DNA of 64,000 nucleotides from NCBI GenBank assembly GCA_949358305.1, contig OX442314.1, forward strand, positions 45,764,581 to 45,828,580, read 5' to 3'. Positions 38,501 to 44,219 of the stretch are shown piece by piece. Position numbers and translations under genes: made by a program. Below the pieces are notes generated by a model. The model was given only the letters and a program-made list of their open reading frames with translations, did not search any database and was not told the origin of the DNA. The stretch's first letter is position 1, and each line of letters opens with the position of its first letter. This DNA comes from Strigamia acuminata (taxonomy: Eukaryota > Arthropoda > Chilopoda > Geophilomorpha > Linotaeniidae).

Positions 38501-41500
38501 CGTACTACTTGCGAGATTGGTTGGCGCGACATGCCAATTCGCACCAAGCAATCTCGCCGGAACAGCACAATATCAACAAAATTTCCTTCTTCAAGTTCAA
38601 TGTCCGCAGCATCCCAAATCTCGACCTAGATCCACCAGAGAAGCCTTCAAGCATTCAAATTTCCCAGAGTGGGAAAGAAAATTAATAAAACGCCAACTAT
38701 TGTTATCGCAAAACAACAAGGTTTTAAACCTAAATGACGTCTCCAAACACTACACTAACATTGAAAACAAATGTAAATTTGTCTTAATCCGAGTGAAGTG
38801 ACCAATAAACGGCTCCGGGATGGAGTTAGAATTGATATATCAAAAAGTTCAGTAATTTTCAACACTTTTGACTCGCACCGTATAAAAATGAACCAATTTT
38901 ATATTCAATCTGTTTATCATTTTCTTCCCTTTCAAAGTTGAATTTGGAATTACGACAATTTTAATCTTGATTTATATTATTTTTTCCAGTTATTATTTGT
39001 GGTTAACATTGAAGAAGATACTCAACAACAAGTGTTTGAATTAAGCGTACTGGATTGCCACGGCCCAAATGCCGACCCAACTTTAGTTTACTTGATTCCT
39101 ATTCAAAAAACTGCATCAACGCAGGCTTTGAAATCGAGTGAGAAAAGCCAAGATAGAATTGCAGATTTCGTGAGCAAATCTACGCGTTATGCAACAACAT
39201 CGGCACTGGGAACGAGCATCGACAGCGAGAGTCAATCGGACTCTACTTCGCACGTTTCGCCGGACGACTATTTTGCGTCGTGTTTGAAGTTCTACGTCAG
39301 TCCGCCACTGAGAAATATTTTTATAGCTCTTTTTAAGACTTCCAAGCGAAGTTATTTTGGAAAGGGGTTTAAGTTTTGATTGAATTAATTGTGTGATTTG
39401 CACTTTTTTTATTTCCATTTTCTGCCACTGGTGGTTCAAAATAGCCATTTCTAGTCGATCATTTTCAGCGGGTTTTGTGTCTTTCAGTATGGATGTGGAT
39501 ATCAAATATCTTTTCACTGATGCGTGATCAGGTTAATAGGAATACATATATTTACATTATTACATGTGTTAATTTTATTTGATTGTTTTTGGTTCGAATA
39601 TGTTGATATGATTTGAAAAATGGGGAAAAATAAAGAATATTTTTATGATGTTGTAATAATGCAAGGGAATAAGCAAAATAAAGAGAAATTATTCTAAAAT
39701 AAATGGGCCGTGCCCATTTCCTCGCAGCCCATTTCCGCGCTGCTATTAAAATAAATTCCGAATCTGCGCAATGCCAAATCCGCGCGGACATTAAAATTTA
39801 TTTCTATTCTATTTCATTCAAGTTACCATCTTTGTAACTACACATAAATGACTTAATGGCTGTATCATTCAATATGTAGTATTTACTTTTATACTCCTGA
39901 GTCGCATGACCTCTCATCTGTTGCCCAAAAATAACGGTTGCTGTATGGTCCACTTGCGAGAGAGCTACAACGAAATGTATGGGCAAGGTGTGTTTACCTA
40001 GAGTTGCAGGCAAAGACGAATGCCACGATTCTAAACTGTTATTAGTGCGATGGGGTAATTCGTAGACGCTGAACCGAGTTGGAGTAACTTCTGTTATCCA
40101 GTACGAACGATAATAGTTAAAAAATTCAAGCATAAGCTGTTTTAAACGGTCGTCATGTGTCGCAGCGTTCCAATAGCATTCTATAACTTCTAAACCAATC
40201 TCCACCTTGGGCGCTGGCAAATAGGCAAGAGCCATCACAAGATGAATAACTGCCCAGGTATACTCATCAGTTGTGTAGAAGGGCTTCATTCCCAAATTCA
40301 TGGCCTTACGTCGAATCGCCTCGCAATAATGAAACACACAATGCACAATGTTGCATGTTGGAAAGGCTGATTCCAAAGACTTGTACATGGCAACTTCAAA
40401 ATCCGACATAAAAGTACTACCAGCTTGAATTTGCGTCGTAAGTGCAGATAAATGACCAAATATCTTGTCGTAAGCAATTCGAGTTTTCCGGGTCATTAAG
40501 CAATAGGCAAACGGAATTAATTTTTCCCCAATCATACCTTGAACGGTTAAAAACTGTGAAAACGAGCCTTCGGTCTTGTCGACAAATTCAGGCACAACTT
40601 TAAAAGTAGCATCGACATGAAACTCTTTACTCTTGGCTTGAACTTGCACGCATAATTCTCGATTGATAAAACTAACTGAAACCGAACCATCTTCACCAAT
40701 CAATGTTCTATCGTATATAAATGATAATCTATCTTCTAGCTGGACGGTACTGCGCTGGGTTTCAAAAAACGAACAGAATGTGCTAAGGTTGTCAAGTTTT
40801 GGGACATCCTTTCGGCACTGACGACTCAAAATTGACGTAAAACTTTTAAATGGACGTTTAACTGCTACATCTGGGTACTTTGCACATAACTTGTCGTACT
40901 CCGGCTTCTTTGCCGCTGCTGGATTCAATCTACGGCAATTCGTTACGAGTTCATACGAAAAAAATTTCAAATTTACGTTGTAAGGGGTTATTCCATGACC
41001 ATGTTCTGAACATAACTCAAATTCATGGGTTACCATATTTAAGCGACCACGGCCAAAACAATCGTCAACAATGCAACGCATAAACATAATGTTTGCATCG
41101 GCAGCGCAAATTCTATCTTCGCGATAAATAAAATTTTTGGCATCATGCCATTGTTTGCATTCAGTTTTAGAGTACGAGGGGATTTTTATCAATTTTAACG
41201 CCATAATTGATTGATTTGAATTGGTAATATGTTGTTTTACGTGCGTGCGTGCGTGCGGCTTGCGTGCGTGCGAAAGACTGCCTTTTTATTAAAAATACAA
41301 GATGGCGTACAAGGAAGGTTTACGGTAACCAATCCGTAAACCGCAAACGATAACGGGATGCCCCCTTACGGTAGGGAGATAAACTGAGGGCAAGGGTCGA
41401 AGTCCGGTGCCCGAGAGTCATTGGCTATCTGTCCTAGAAAACGTCGTAGAAACATTCCCTCACCCATCCCTATTTAATGTGGCGTTAAAATTACGTAAAA

Positions 41501-44198
41501 CACGGGCATACGTGATTCAGTTTATAACAAAAATAAAGTTTCAAAGCGAAAAAATGCATTTTTGTGCTTAGTAAATGCATTCAGGATTGCAAAAATGTAT
41601 TTATGATTACAAAAATGCATTTACTAAGCACAAAAATGCATTTTCTTACAAAAATGCATTTTCTTACAAAAATGCATTTTCTTAGATAAATACAATTTCT
41701 TTCACATAAATACAATTACTTTCACATAAAACAACTAACTTTTGGTACAAAAATCCACTTTTGTATTTTCCAACTACAAAAACGCAAACTGCCAAACAAT
41801 GATCGAAAAGCAGGAAAAGAGACATGACACGGATCAAAAGTGCCCGGACTCGGCGAGGTCGAATGTTCGCTGCACGTGTGGGCGTCCGTAAACTCCCCCG
41901 TCGTATCGTGTTCGCACTCGCTCTCCTCCGACCCGTTGCTAACCAACAGTGCTCCTGCTCCTCCTCTTCCCCAAACTCGACTCTTGCGACGGCAACTGCG
42001 TCGCCCGATCCCTCGCCCAAGTCGCCCGCAATTCGTCTGGCTTCTCGCTACTCACTCCATTGCAAAGTGGAAGAATTGAATTGAATCAGGGCCGTGTGGC
42101 CTTGCATAAAATTGGCGCAGATAAGGGATCGCGCATAAATGGGACAAAAAAAATAAATTTAAAAAAATTAAATTTCTGCGCGAAATAGGCATTGCGCGGA
42201 ATTGGGCCTGCGCGGAATTGGAATCAATTTTAATGTCCGCGCGAAATAGGCATTGCGCGGAATTGTGCCTGCGCGGAAATAAAATAATTTTTATTTTCAT
42301 TGCGCGGATTAGGCGGTGCGCAAATTTAAACAAATTTTTATATTTATTAAAAAAAAATAATAAGCAAAATAGGGACCGCGCGGAATTGGGATCTCAAATA
42401 AGTGGAATAGGGATGCGCGGAAATGGGCATTGCCGAAATAGATGACAATTTATTTGAATTTAATTTTCACAGTTTCATAATACCGAACACGACTCCCGCT
42501 CGTTCGAAAACAACCACTTCATCGTCCTCGAGCTTCCAAATCCAACTGACGTACCGGTAAGCCTGAAATTGTACGTCGAGGAATTGCAGAGCGACATTTA
42601 AATTCAAATGAAATTTGTAAAATATAAGGTAAACTGGTTAAATAAAAATAAATGTTATTTTATTTTGATTAAATAGTGTGTAGATAGTGTGGAAACACCG
42701 ATTTAAAACGTTATTTTTAATAACCCACGATCGAATCCAGTCGCAAAAAAATGCGATTCAGTAACGTTACTGCACAGATAATCTAAAGTCAAACACAGCA
42801 CATGCAATCAAATTTACCCTACGTGACTGTTGCACAATCGCAACCGCAATTACTTCTTTATTTTCCTGGAGGAAATGCGCAAATCCACCGAATGTACAAA
42901 ATTGGCCCACAAACGGGCAAAACTACCAAAACTGGCCAAATAAAAAAGGAAATTATAATCGGGGTCGTAATAATAATCGGAACAATAATTCTTATCGGGG
43001 TAGGTACGATGGTCGTTGCTACAGCCAGTCCCTGTCGACTATAAGGACGATTATAGTCGACAGGGACTGGCGGGTCGCACAGACCCTCGTACCTGCCCCG
43101 ATAAGAATTATTGTTTCGATTATTATTACGGCCCCGATTATAATTTCCCCCGTTTGGCCAGTTATGGTAGTTTTGCCCGTTTGTTGGCTACTTTTGCGCA
43201 TTTCCTCCAGGAAAATAAAGAAGTAACGGCGGTTGCGATTGTGCAACAATCACGTATGTACGGTAAATTTGATTGCATGTTGCGCTGTGAAATGAATTGA
43301 CTTTAGATTATCTCTACATGTATACAGAGATGTGCAGTAACGTTACTGAAACGTTCCTCAATCGCATTTTTTTACGTCTCCACGACGAGTTCGCATGGTG
43401 CGCTACAGTAAACCGCCAAGGGGTCGCTTTCGATACTTCGACTTCTGGTTGAAATGCTGGAGAGGGATATTGTTTAGAAGAAGCCGAATATTCCTTGGGT
43501 GTCGGATTTAAAGAATTGAAACATTTTGCTTTTTGCATTTCCGATGCCGAGCCGTACAATTAATCCGCAAGAATTCTCTATTGCTTCAAGTTTGTGTCGT
43601 GTATACTATATCTTTCGACAAACTCGACGACTACCTTTCTAGACCAAATATTGACGTTTTTGTGCAAAACACTTGGTATTAGTCTAAAAAAATCGAATTA
43701 GTATTTCTGGTTATTTTCACGACCATTTCTATGTGGGCACAGCAAAAATGATAAGATTGAATTTGACTTATAGTTCATTTAAATTAATGGCACACAGAAA
43801 CTGATGCTTTCGTCTCCAAATCCCAAATGTTCCAATGTCCCGTAGCAACAATTAAGTTTGATGTGTGTACAGCAAAAACGCTCATTCTGCAGTTGAGCTT
43901 CAAGCTTGCCGATTTTTACGACCAGACCTCTACATGTTAAAAATAGAAATTTATTGTCATTGAATAAAATAAATCACCTTGGATTGACGGATTAGGCAAG
44001 TTGTGAGTGGAGCTTGATTATTAAACACATATCATACATTATTTCATCTGCCCCTTGTCAATTAAAAATTAAAAATTAAAAATTAAAAATAAAATACAAT
44101 AATTTCATTTCAGAATTCAACGAGAACAGCTTTCAGAGATTTTCAAATTAGTGGAAGAGCAGAGCGATAAATTTGGAATAAGTTCTGTAAGCGCTTAG
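10695..44198 (+). CDS. VPS13B: VPS13B (COH1) lipid-transfer protein, complete gene, 47 exons
   Basis: VPS13 proteins are rod-like bridges that move lipids between membranes; VPS13B acts at the Golgi and endosomes and is the Cohen syndrome gene in humans. Here 47 exons with GT-AG borders and agreeing phases predict about 3,938 residues, against about 4,000 in human. The N-terminal Chorein domain has LSLWGG-, LDVLEQEL-PFTF and VPWTKLGSEPV features specific to VPS13B rather than VPS13A/C/D. The C-terminal region has the Gly-rich VPS13_C block. Exon coordinates are in the block entries that follow. Three junctions are uncertain: the exon 12 donor, the exon 40 acceptor and the exon 45 donor. It converges on MAD1. 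Confidence 0.93.
11224..12050. repeat. VPS13B intron 2 minisatellite
   Basis: Units of about 57 bases built on GATAAATTGTGTTTAAATG and TTTACTTTAACACCATTTAT are nearly perfect between 11224 and 11400 and diverge afterwards. Open frames across it are repeat artefacts. Confidence 0.85.
13300..13975. repeat. VPS13B intron 5 minisatellite
   Basis: A 21-base unit TTTTTGATGATTTTATAGTC (plus A) is repeated tandemly. It drifts to TTTATACAATTGTTGATGAT, then to shorter ATTTTATAGTAA units next to the exon 6 acceptor. Confidence 0.85.
13978..16571 (+). CDS. VPS13B: VPS13B exons 6-11
   Basis: Exons are 13978-14395, 14460-14635, 15591-15779, 15846-16149, 16217-16333 and 16404-16571, giving residues to about 875. 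Phases run 1,0,0,1,1,1 and all fit. Recognisable VPS13B-like text includes RVLVGPCQFNVTGDFVHRLE in exon 6 and FIPTAEDVEKMEEFIPL in exon 7. This is the repeating groove region of the rod, with no catalytic residues. Confidence 0.9.
14770..15570. repeat. VPS13B intron 7 minisatellite
   Basis: The array is made of ATTTTAACCAAGATTTTCATG-like units and a block of GATTCTAAATTTCTAATCAA units (about 14945-15105), ending in ATTTTAAGGTTTTTT units. Confidence 0.85.
16655..17170. repeat. VPS13B intron 11 minisatellite (18-19-base unit)
   Basis: About 27 copies of CGTGCAAAAACGTTTTTTTT occur. Because the unit length is often a multiple of three, long open frames with Cys/Phe/Lys periodic text run through it on both strands. 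They are not genes. Confidence 0.9.
17213..22450 (+). CDS. VPS13B: VPS13B exons 12-20
   Basis: Exons are 17213-17499 (donor uncertain), 17575-17803, 18342-18556, 18625-18913, 20042-20156, 20213-20313, 20369-21043, 21615-21832 and 21915-22450, reaching residue about 1,763. VPS13B-like landmarks are WVQWTLPKLTINL (exon 15), NLPLLYLSISAVRIFVPKK and EDRQYQLDI (exon 18). The exon 12 frame stays open past its last conserved residues (FSLQ); the next in-frame GT donors are at 17500 and about 17533. Exon 20 ends in a Lys-rich linker. Introns 15 and 20 hold transposon insertions. Confidence 0.87.
17815..18300. repeat. VPS13B intron 13 minisatellite
   Basis: The 20-base unit ATTGAATTAATTGATTTAAA and relatives are repeated more than 20 times. 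Confidence 0.9.
19021..19571. mobile_element. LTR-like element in VPS13B intron 15
   Basis: The sequence shares with copies at 30256, 36545 and 62673 the blocks CTGCGCGCTGATCACTTACC and CCCCTAGACAACAATAAAG and an end in AACACTCACA. It contains AATAAAG followed by a T-rich region, as an LTR R/U5 would. No internal coding region accompanies it, so it is probably a solo LTR. The 5' boundary and a target duplication are not clear. Confidence 0.55.
19577..19905. mobile_element. Second LTR-like element next to the first
   Basis: The segment starts TGTCTGAAAC and ends CGGCACTCACA. It has CAATAAAGATATAAAACCC and the TCCTCCCCCGGCC block near the end, a diverged relative of the preceding LTR. Confidence 0.45.
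21150..21510. repeat. VPS13B intron 18 minisatellite
   Basis: The unit CAGTTCAGTTGTCAAAAGTC and variants such as ACAAAAAATCAG are repeated about 15 times. Confidence 0.8.
22536..22793. mobile_element. Tc1/mariner-like MITE in VPS13B intron 20
   Basis: The ends CAGGGTGTCC and (rc) CAGAGTGTTTC are inverted, and TA flanks both sides (22534-22535 and 22794-22795). It is 258 bases and non-coding, fitting a TA-targeting element. Confidence 0.65.
23235..23620. mobile_element. Nested MITE with 47-base TIRs
   Basis: The left end TACTCTTGTTGAACTCAAG, GGCCCCCAAATTCCATTGG, is repeated in reverse complement at 23574-23620 with about four mismatches. The 386-base element is non-coding. TA borders fit a TA-targeting transposon. 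Confidence 0.7.
23621..23966. mobile_element. Nested hairpin MITE of the TACCGTA family
   Basis: The ends TACCGTACTGCCTTGAACA and (rc) are inverted over about 30 bases. The interior is made of repeats of AAGCGCCTGG / AAGCGCCGG. It abuts the preceding MITE directly. Confidence 0.7.
24163..26642 (+). CDS. VPS13B: VPS13B exons 21-25
   Basis: Exons are 24163-24353, 24848-24982, 25049-25396, 25452-25711 and 26143-26642, reaching residue about 2,241. Exon 21 begins after TTTTCCAG at 24162 and encodes an acidic loop, then IVYVAFSQPHAFLQCL, which matches VPS13B order. Exon 25 continues in frame to a TGA at 26644-26646, just after its GT donor at 26643; the next exon restores the frame with phase 2. 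Confidence 0.88.
24405..24830. repeat. VPS13B intron 21 tandem repeats
   Basis: Units TTTAATGGAAATTTAGTAAA (24405-24610) are followed by TTGAATTTGTGACGCAAATT units (24640-24780) and a TTTA run ending at the exon 22 acceptor. Confidence 0.85.
25898..25982. mobile_element. 85-base hairpin MITE of the TACCGTA family
   Basis: TACCGTATATCTTCAAATAG at the left is matched by (rc) CCAAGATATACGGCATA at the right around a GC-rich core. It lies in VPS13B intron 24. Confidence 0.55.
26675..26935. mobile_element. MITE of the TACCGTA family in VPS13B intron 25
   Basis: TACCTACTGCCTCGTTTAAT with AGCCGGG at the left mirrors CCCGGCTATTATACGAGGCA with GTATGGTA at the right. The interior has GCGTTTAA/GGCGCTTAA motifs like its relatives. 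Confidence 0.7.
27017..28215. repeat. VPS13B intron 25: two tandem arrays in inverted orientation
   Basis: From 27017 to about 27500 the unit is TTGGTGATTTTTGCTACAAA (20-21 bases, over 20 copies). From about 27500 to 28215 the unit flips to CACCAATTTTTCACAAAAT (19 bases, over 30 copies), the approximate reverse complement. The intron RNA could fold into a hairpin of several hundred base pairs. Long open frames here are periodic artefacts. Confidence 0.9.
28320..30212 (+). CDS. VPS13B: VPS13B exons 26-34
   Basis: Exons are 28320-28486, 28551-28678, 28737-28847, 28916-29017, 29098-29181, 29247-29477, 29566-29829, 29883-29963 and 30034-30212, reaching residue about 2,690. The 84-base exon 30 encodes YVICNDTQETIRFGQ, and exon 31 follows with VGTDENI and YSWRSHKSKQ, all typical VPS13B text. 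This is the start of the VAB (adaptor-binding) region by position. Introns here are short (54 to about 90 bases, one of 65), unlike the repeat-filled introns elsewhere. Confidence 0.9.
30256..30838. mobile_element. LTR-like element (583 bases) in VPS13B intron 34
   Basis: The element starts TGAGACCAGCTGCCC and ends ACACTCGCA. It contains ACGCGCTGATCACTTTTCC, CCCCTAGACATCAATAAAG and CCTCCCCTGACCACGTGG. The length matches the well-bounded solo LTR at 57484-58065 (582 bases). Confidence 0.65.
30868..34980 (+). CDS. VPS13B: VPS13B exons 35-41: adaptor-binding region
   Basis: Exons are 30868-31032, 31213-31321, 31395-31556, 32083-32256, 32471-32608, 32713-33121 (acceptor uncertain) and 33673-34980, reaching residue about 3,512. 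Exon 40 is in phase only if it starts at 32713 (after CCCGAG) or 32731; the stronger-looking TTTATAG acceptor at 32693 breaks frame. Exon 41 is 1,308 bases, by far the largest. It contains a Lys/Ser/Pro-rich insert (EKKEKKVDKSPKSP) near residue 3,215, probably a disordered linker. Confidence 0.88.
31073..31190. mobile_element. Short MITE of the TACCGTA family in VPS13B intron 35
   Basis: TACTGTATTTCCTCAAATAA at the left faces (rc) TACCATAATTCCGC at the right. The core is GC-rich (CCGCTTTCGGCCGCGGC). Confidence 0.45.
31690..32010. repeat. VPS13B intron 37 minisatellite
   Basis: The unit AAATGGCTAAAACAGCTGTT is perfect for several copies (31805-31890) and diverges to AATAAATAGCTCAAAGTAGC. Confidence 0.85.
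33330..33600. repeat. VPS13B intron 40 minisatellite (21-base unit)
   Basis: ATTTTTAGGCGCAAAAATGC (plus T) is repeated about nine times almost perfectly. The unit is a multiple of three, so spurious open frames arise on both strands. Confidence 0.9.
34999..35355. mobile_element. MITE with TAA target duplication in VPS13B intron 41
   Basis: Ends AGCTAGGTTCACAC and (rc) AGCTAGGTTCATAC are inverted. TAA flanks both sides (34996-34998, 35356-35358). A three-base TAA duplication suggests a PIF/Harbinger-like element. It begins only 18 bases into the intron. Confidence 0.65.
35440..35640. mobile_element. Fragment of the LTR family
   Basis: GGAAGGAGGGAGCTGAGTGG and the following CATTCACAACTGTGAC-like segment match the solo LTR at 57484-58065. 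It has no clear ends. Confidence 0.4.
35683..35924. mobile_element. MITE with 25-base TIRs in VPS13B intron 41
   Basis: TTTACATTGGGGTGGGTAAT with CACC at the left is mirrored at the right by GGTGTTTAACCACCCCAGTG with TAAA. It is non-coding, about 242 bases. Confidence 0.6.
35946..36539. mobile_element. 594-base TIR element with internal fold-back
   Basis: TAGGTGCATTCAATATCGAT with AAGGAGAAGTGACTTCTT is mirrored almost perfectly at 36500-36539. A second palindrome sits inside at about 36220-36335 (ATATGTGCTCTAAAATTCTA against its reverse complement). No open frame. The family is not determined. Confidence 0.65.
36545..36814. mobile_element. Internally deleted LTR copy in VPS13B intron 41
   Basis: TGTGACCAGCTGCCC to ACACTCACA, 270 bases, with CCCCTAGACAACAATAAAG. 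Flanks TGAT and CGAT could be a mutated four-base duplication. It lies just right of the 594-base TIR element. Confidence 0.55.
36972..44198 (+). CDS. VPS13B: VPS13B exons 42-47: VPS13_C domain and C terminus
   Basis: Exons are 36972-37148, 37214-37558, 37634-37845, 38990-39366, 42473-42556 and 44114-44198. Exons 42-43 hold the Gly-rich VPS13_C/ATG2-like block (LLGNPGGFARALGTGFADF; GFGISLLAGIAGIIDQP). Exon 45 begins LLFVVNIEEDTQQQ, a VPS13B-specific string. Exon 46 is joined in the frame reading SFQIQLTYR; the other open frame of that exon would give a different tail ending at a TAA. The last exon encodes REQLSEIFKLVEEQSDKFG and stops at TAG 44196-44198. A MULE insertion separates exons 45 and 46. 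Confidence 0.8.
37902..38880. mobile_element. Non-autonomous TA-targeting DNA transposon in VPS13B intron 44
   Basis: Ends CAGGGTGAGTCAAA and (rc) CGGTGCGAGTCAAAA are inverted. TA flanks both sides. A subterminal inverted pair GATATATCAATTCTAA / TTAGAATTGATATATC reinforces the structure. No transposase frame is seen. A hAT-like element is nested at 38165-38461. Confidence 0.7.
38165..38461. mobile_element. Nested hAT MITE with 8-base target duplication
   Basis: The element runs TAGGGTTGT...ACAACCCTA and is flanked on both sides by CTTCCGAG (38157-38164 and 38462-38469), a perfect eight-base duplication, the hAT signature. The 297-base interior is rich in AACCGCAAACCGCA repeats and is non-coding. 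Confidence 0.85.
39804..41204 (-). CDS. MULE transposase, intact 466-residue frame
   Basis: The N-terminal 100 residues contain paired Cys and His (MRCIVDDCFGRGRLN, SEHGHG), which resembles a FLYWCH-type zinc finger. The central region has the MULE core: EFHVDATFKVVPEF (first catalytic Asp), GEKLIPFAYCLMTRKTRIAY, FMSDFEVAMYKSLESAFP (second Asp) and VHCVFHYCEAIRRK (C..H). The C-terminal HRTNNSLESWHSSL matches the family's TNN-E-H motif and includes a candidate catalytic Glu. No stop or frameshift interrupts it. The ATG at 41204 follows a GTGC repeat. It is antisense inside VPS13B intron 45, so host function is unlikely; recent activity is possible. Confidence 0.85.
   Translation of the reverse strand: MALKLIKIPSYSKTECKQWHDAKNFIYREDRICAADANIMFMRCIVDDCFGRGRLNMVTHEFELCSEHGHGITPYNVNLKFFSYELVTNCRRLNPAAAKKPEYDKLCAKYPDVAVKRPFKSFTSILSRQCRKDVPKLDNLSTFCSFFETQRSTVQLEDRLSFIYDRTLIGEDGSVSVSFINRELCVQVQAKSKEFHVDATFKVVPEFVDKTEGSFSQFLTVQGMIGEKLIPFAYCLMTRKTRIAYDKIFGHLSALTTQIQAGSTFMSDFEVAMYKSLESAFPTCNIVHCVFHYCEAIRRKAMNLGMKPFYTTDEYTWAVIHLVMALAYLPAPKVEIGLEVIECYWNAATHDDRLKQLMLEFFNYYRSYWITEVTPTRFSVYELPHRTNNSLESWHSSLPATLGKHTLPIHFVVALSQVDHTATVIFGQQMRGHATQEYKSKYYILNDTAIKSFMCSYKDGNLNEIE
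41822..42084. other. CpG-rich block within the MULE
   Basis: The block is much richer in CG dinucleotides than its neighbours. The minus strand has overlapping open frames, one Ser/Glu-rich (NGSEESECEHDTTGEF). It may be a captured exon or the promoter/5' part of the MULE gene. I cannot decide and assign no product. Confidence 0.3.
42747..43375. repeat. Large palindrome in VPS13B intron 46
   Basis: The centre is a perfect 21-base inverted repeat, 43024-43044 and 43051-43071, with a six-base loop. Arms of more than 200 bases continue on both sides with moderate divergence and share TTGCACAATCGCAACCG, ATTTTCCTGGAGGAAATGCG and CAGTAACGTTACTG. In one frame the left arm reads as Asn/Gly/Arg-rich text (NYNRGRNNNRNNNSYRGRY), possibly a retroelement gag tail. 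No intact gene. Confidence 0.8.
43276..44113. other. Rest of VPS13B intron 46
   Basis: No gene is recognised. A minus-strand open frame (43314-43559) encodes KEYSASSKQYPSPAF-like text that I cannot assign. An AATTAAAA tandem run lies at 44060-44090. TTTATT near 43950 could serve as the MAD1 polyadenylation signal on the minus strand. Confidence 0.35.
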
Positions 44199-44219
44199 CA
44201 CTTATCAGCTTGTTTACAT

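Larger units (their letters stand above)
39690..42450 (-). mobile_element. MULE (Mutator-like) transposon in VPS13B intron 45
   Basis: A transposase frame (39804-41204, minus) lies between end regions that share GCGCGGAAATGGGC-type motifs in opposite orientation: GCCCATTTCCTCGCAGCCCATTTCC (cut here as two blocks) near 39706-39730, and GCGCGGAAATGGGCATTGCC near 42414. The right end carries many GCGCGGAATTGG subterminal copies (42105-42420). Exact ends and target duplication are not settled. A GTGC run lies at 41240-41270. Confidence 0.6.
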
